From Wenxinia saemankumensis (GTDB lineage Bacteria; Pseudomonadota; Alphaproteobacteria; Rhodobacterales; Rhodobacteraceae): a DNA stretch of 64,000 nt. Position numbers and translations under genes: made by a program. Each line of letters starts with the position of its first letter. The stretch's first letter is position 1. The stretch lies in NCBI RefSeq assembly GCF_900141735.1, contig NZ_FQYO01000001.1, positions 248,001 through 312,000 on the forward strand, in the 5' to 3' direction. Below the pieces are notes generated by a model, which did no database searches, was not told the origin of the DNA, and saw only the letters and a list, made by a program, of their open reading frames with translations. Positions 63,820 to 64,000 of the stretch are shown here, one piece after another.

Positions 63820-64000
63820 TCAGGCGGCGTCGGCGACGCCGCGCCTCGTCATCACCCCGATGAGATGCGCCCGGTAGGCCGGCGTGCCGTGCAGGTCCGA
63901 GATCAGCCCCTCGGACGGATGCGACAGCCCCGCGACCGCCTCGGCCGACCATCCGGCCGACAGCGCCTCCTCGGCCTCGCTCCAGCGGAACACCCCGTCC
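63820..64000 (-). CDS. FAD-binding subunit of a molybdenum hydroxylase (CoxM-like), C-terminal fragment
   Basis: The last 59 codons of a gene entering from the right edge. The readable end, with SDLHGTPAYRAHLIGVMTRR, is the C-terminal signature of medium (FAD) subunits of xanthine dehydrogenase/CO dehydrogenase-type enzymes. The substrate cannot be told from this part. The large and small subunits should lie beyond the window. Confidence 0.65.
   Translation of the reverse strand, partial: DGVFRWSEAEEALSAGWSAEAVAGLSHPSEGLISDLHGTPAYRAHLIGVMTRRGVADAA

Overview
The window is a continuous stretch of chromosome from a high-GC alphaproteobacterium, almost certainly a member of the Rhodobacterales (Rhodobacteraceae). 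The reasons are the dusB(nifR3)-ntrB-ntrC-ntrY-ntrX-trkA block, the NtrC and NtrX proteins without a GAFTGA loop, the fused IspDF enzyme, lineage-typical small proteins (DUF6456, DUF6477, DUF4167, DUF2948, DUF1499) and cytochrome c prime. Genes are densely packed, with many ATGA/GTGA stop-start overlaps. I saw no insertion sequence, prophage, CRISPR array or rRNA. Both ends are cut inside genes: a probable trkH at the left and the FAD subunit of a molybdenum hydroxylase at the right. The genus cannot be told from this sequence.

Left part (1-26.8 kb), mostly conserved housekeeping. On the minus strand dusB-ntrB-ntrC, ntrY-ntrX, an alpha/beta hydrolase and trkA(-trkH) handle nitrogen signalling and potassium uptake. 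Rightward ispDF-pgpA-pncC make isoprenoid precursors, phosphatidylglycerol and recycle NMN; they meet a Coq10/RatA-like START protein head-on. Then come hpt, a small membrane protein, two c-type cytochromes, lipA, a Hint-domain protein, the divergent DUF6456/DUF6477 pair, an MttB-family methyltransferase without pyrrolysine, and the translation-termination block M20 peptidase-speB-DUF1499-prfA-prmC-DUF4167, followed by mazG.

Middle (26.9-44.9 kb). A carboxypeptidase Taq and heme A synthase (ctaA) pair is followed by an rRNA pseudouridine synthase. A four-gene pqiA1-pqiA2-pqiB-pqiC lipid-transport operon contains an unusually long PqiB whose tail is built of repeats. Next are selO, DUF2948-murA-small protein, a tRNA-Thr(GGT), a CDF metal exporter, and a catabolic-looking locus: a GntR regulator and Gfo/Idh/MocA dehydrogenase facing an operon of a luciferase-like monooxygenase, an aldo/keto reductase and a flavin reductase.

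Right part (45-64 kb). An eight-gene, tightly coupled minus-strand operon encodes a secreted protein with four CxxC modules plus Sel1 repeats and a peptidoglycan-binding tail, two SGNH hydrolases, an MBOAT acyltransferase, a small membrane protein, an L,D-transpeptidase and two CapA-like proteins. This looks like a cell-envelope acylation/remodelling system and is the most interesting locus here. Upstream of it lies a 700-base non-coding stretch with 40-base tandem and 85-base direct repeats. A divergent histidine kinase/response regulator pair follows, sharing a control region with a 14-base palindrome and a TTAACCAT motif. Then come an aromatic-catabolism operon (marR-pobA-pcaH-pcaG, then N-formylkynurenine formamidase and kynureninase) and cydA-cydB with a 35-residue DUF2474/CydX-like subunit.
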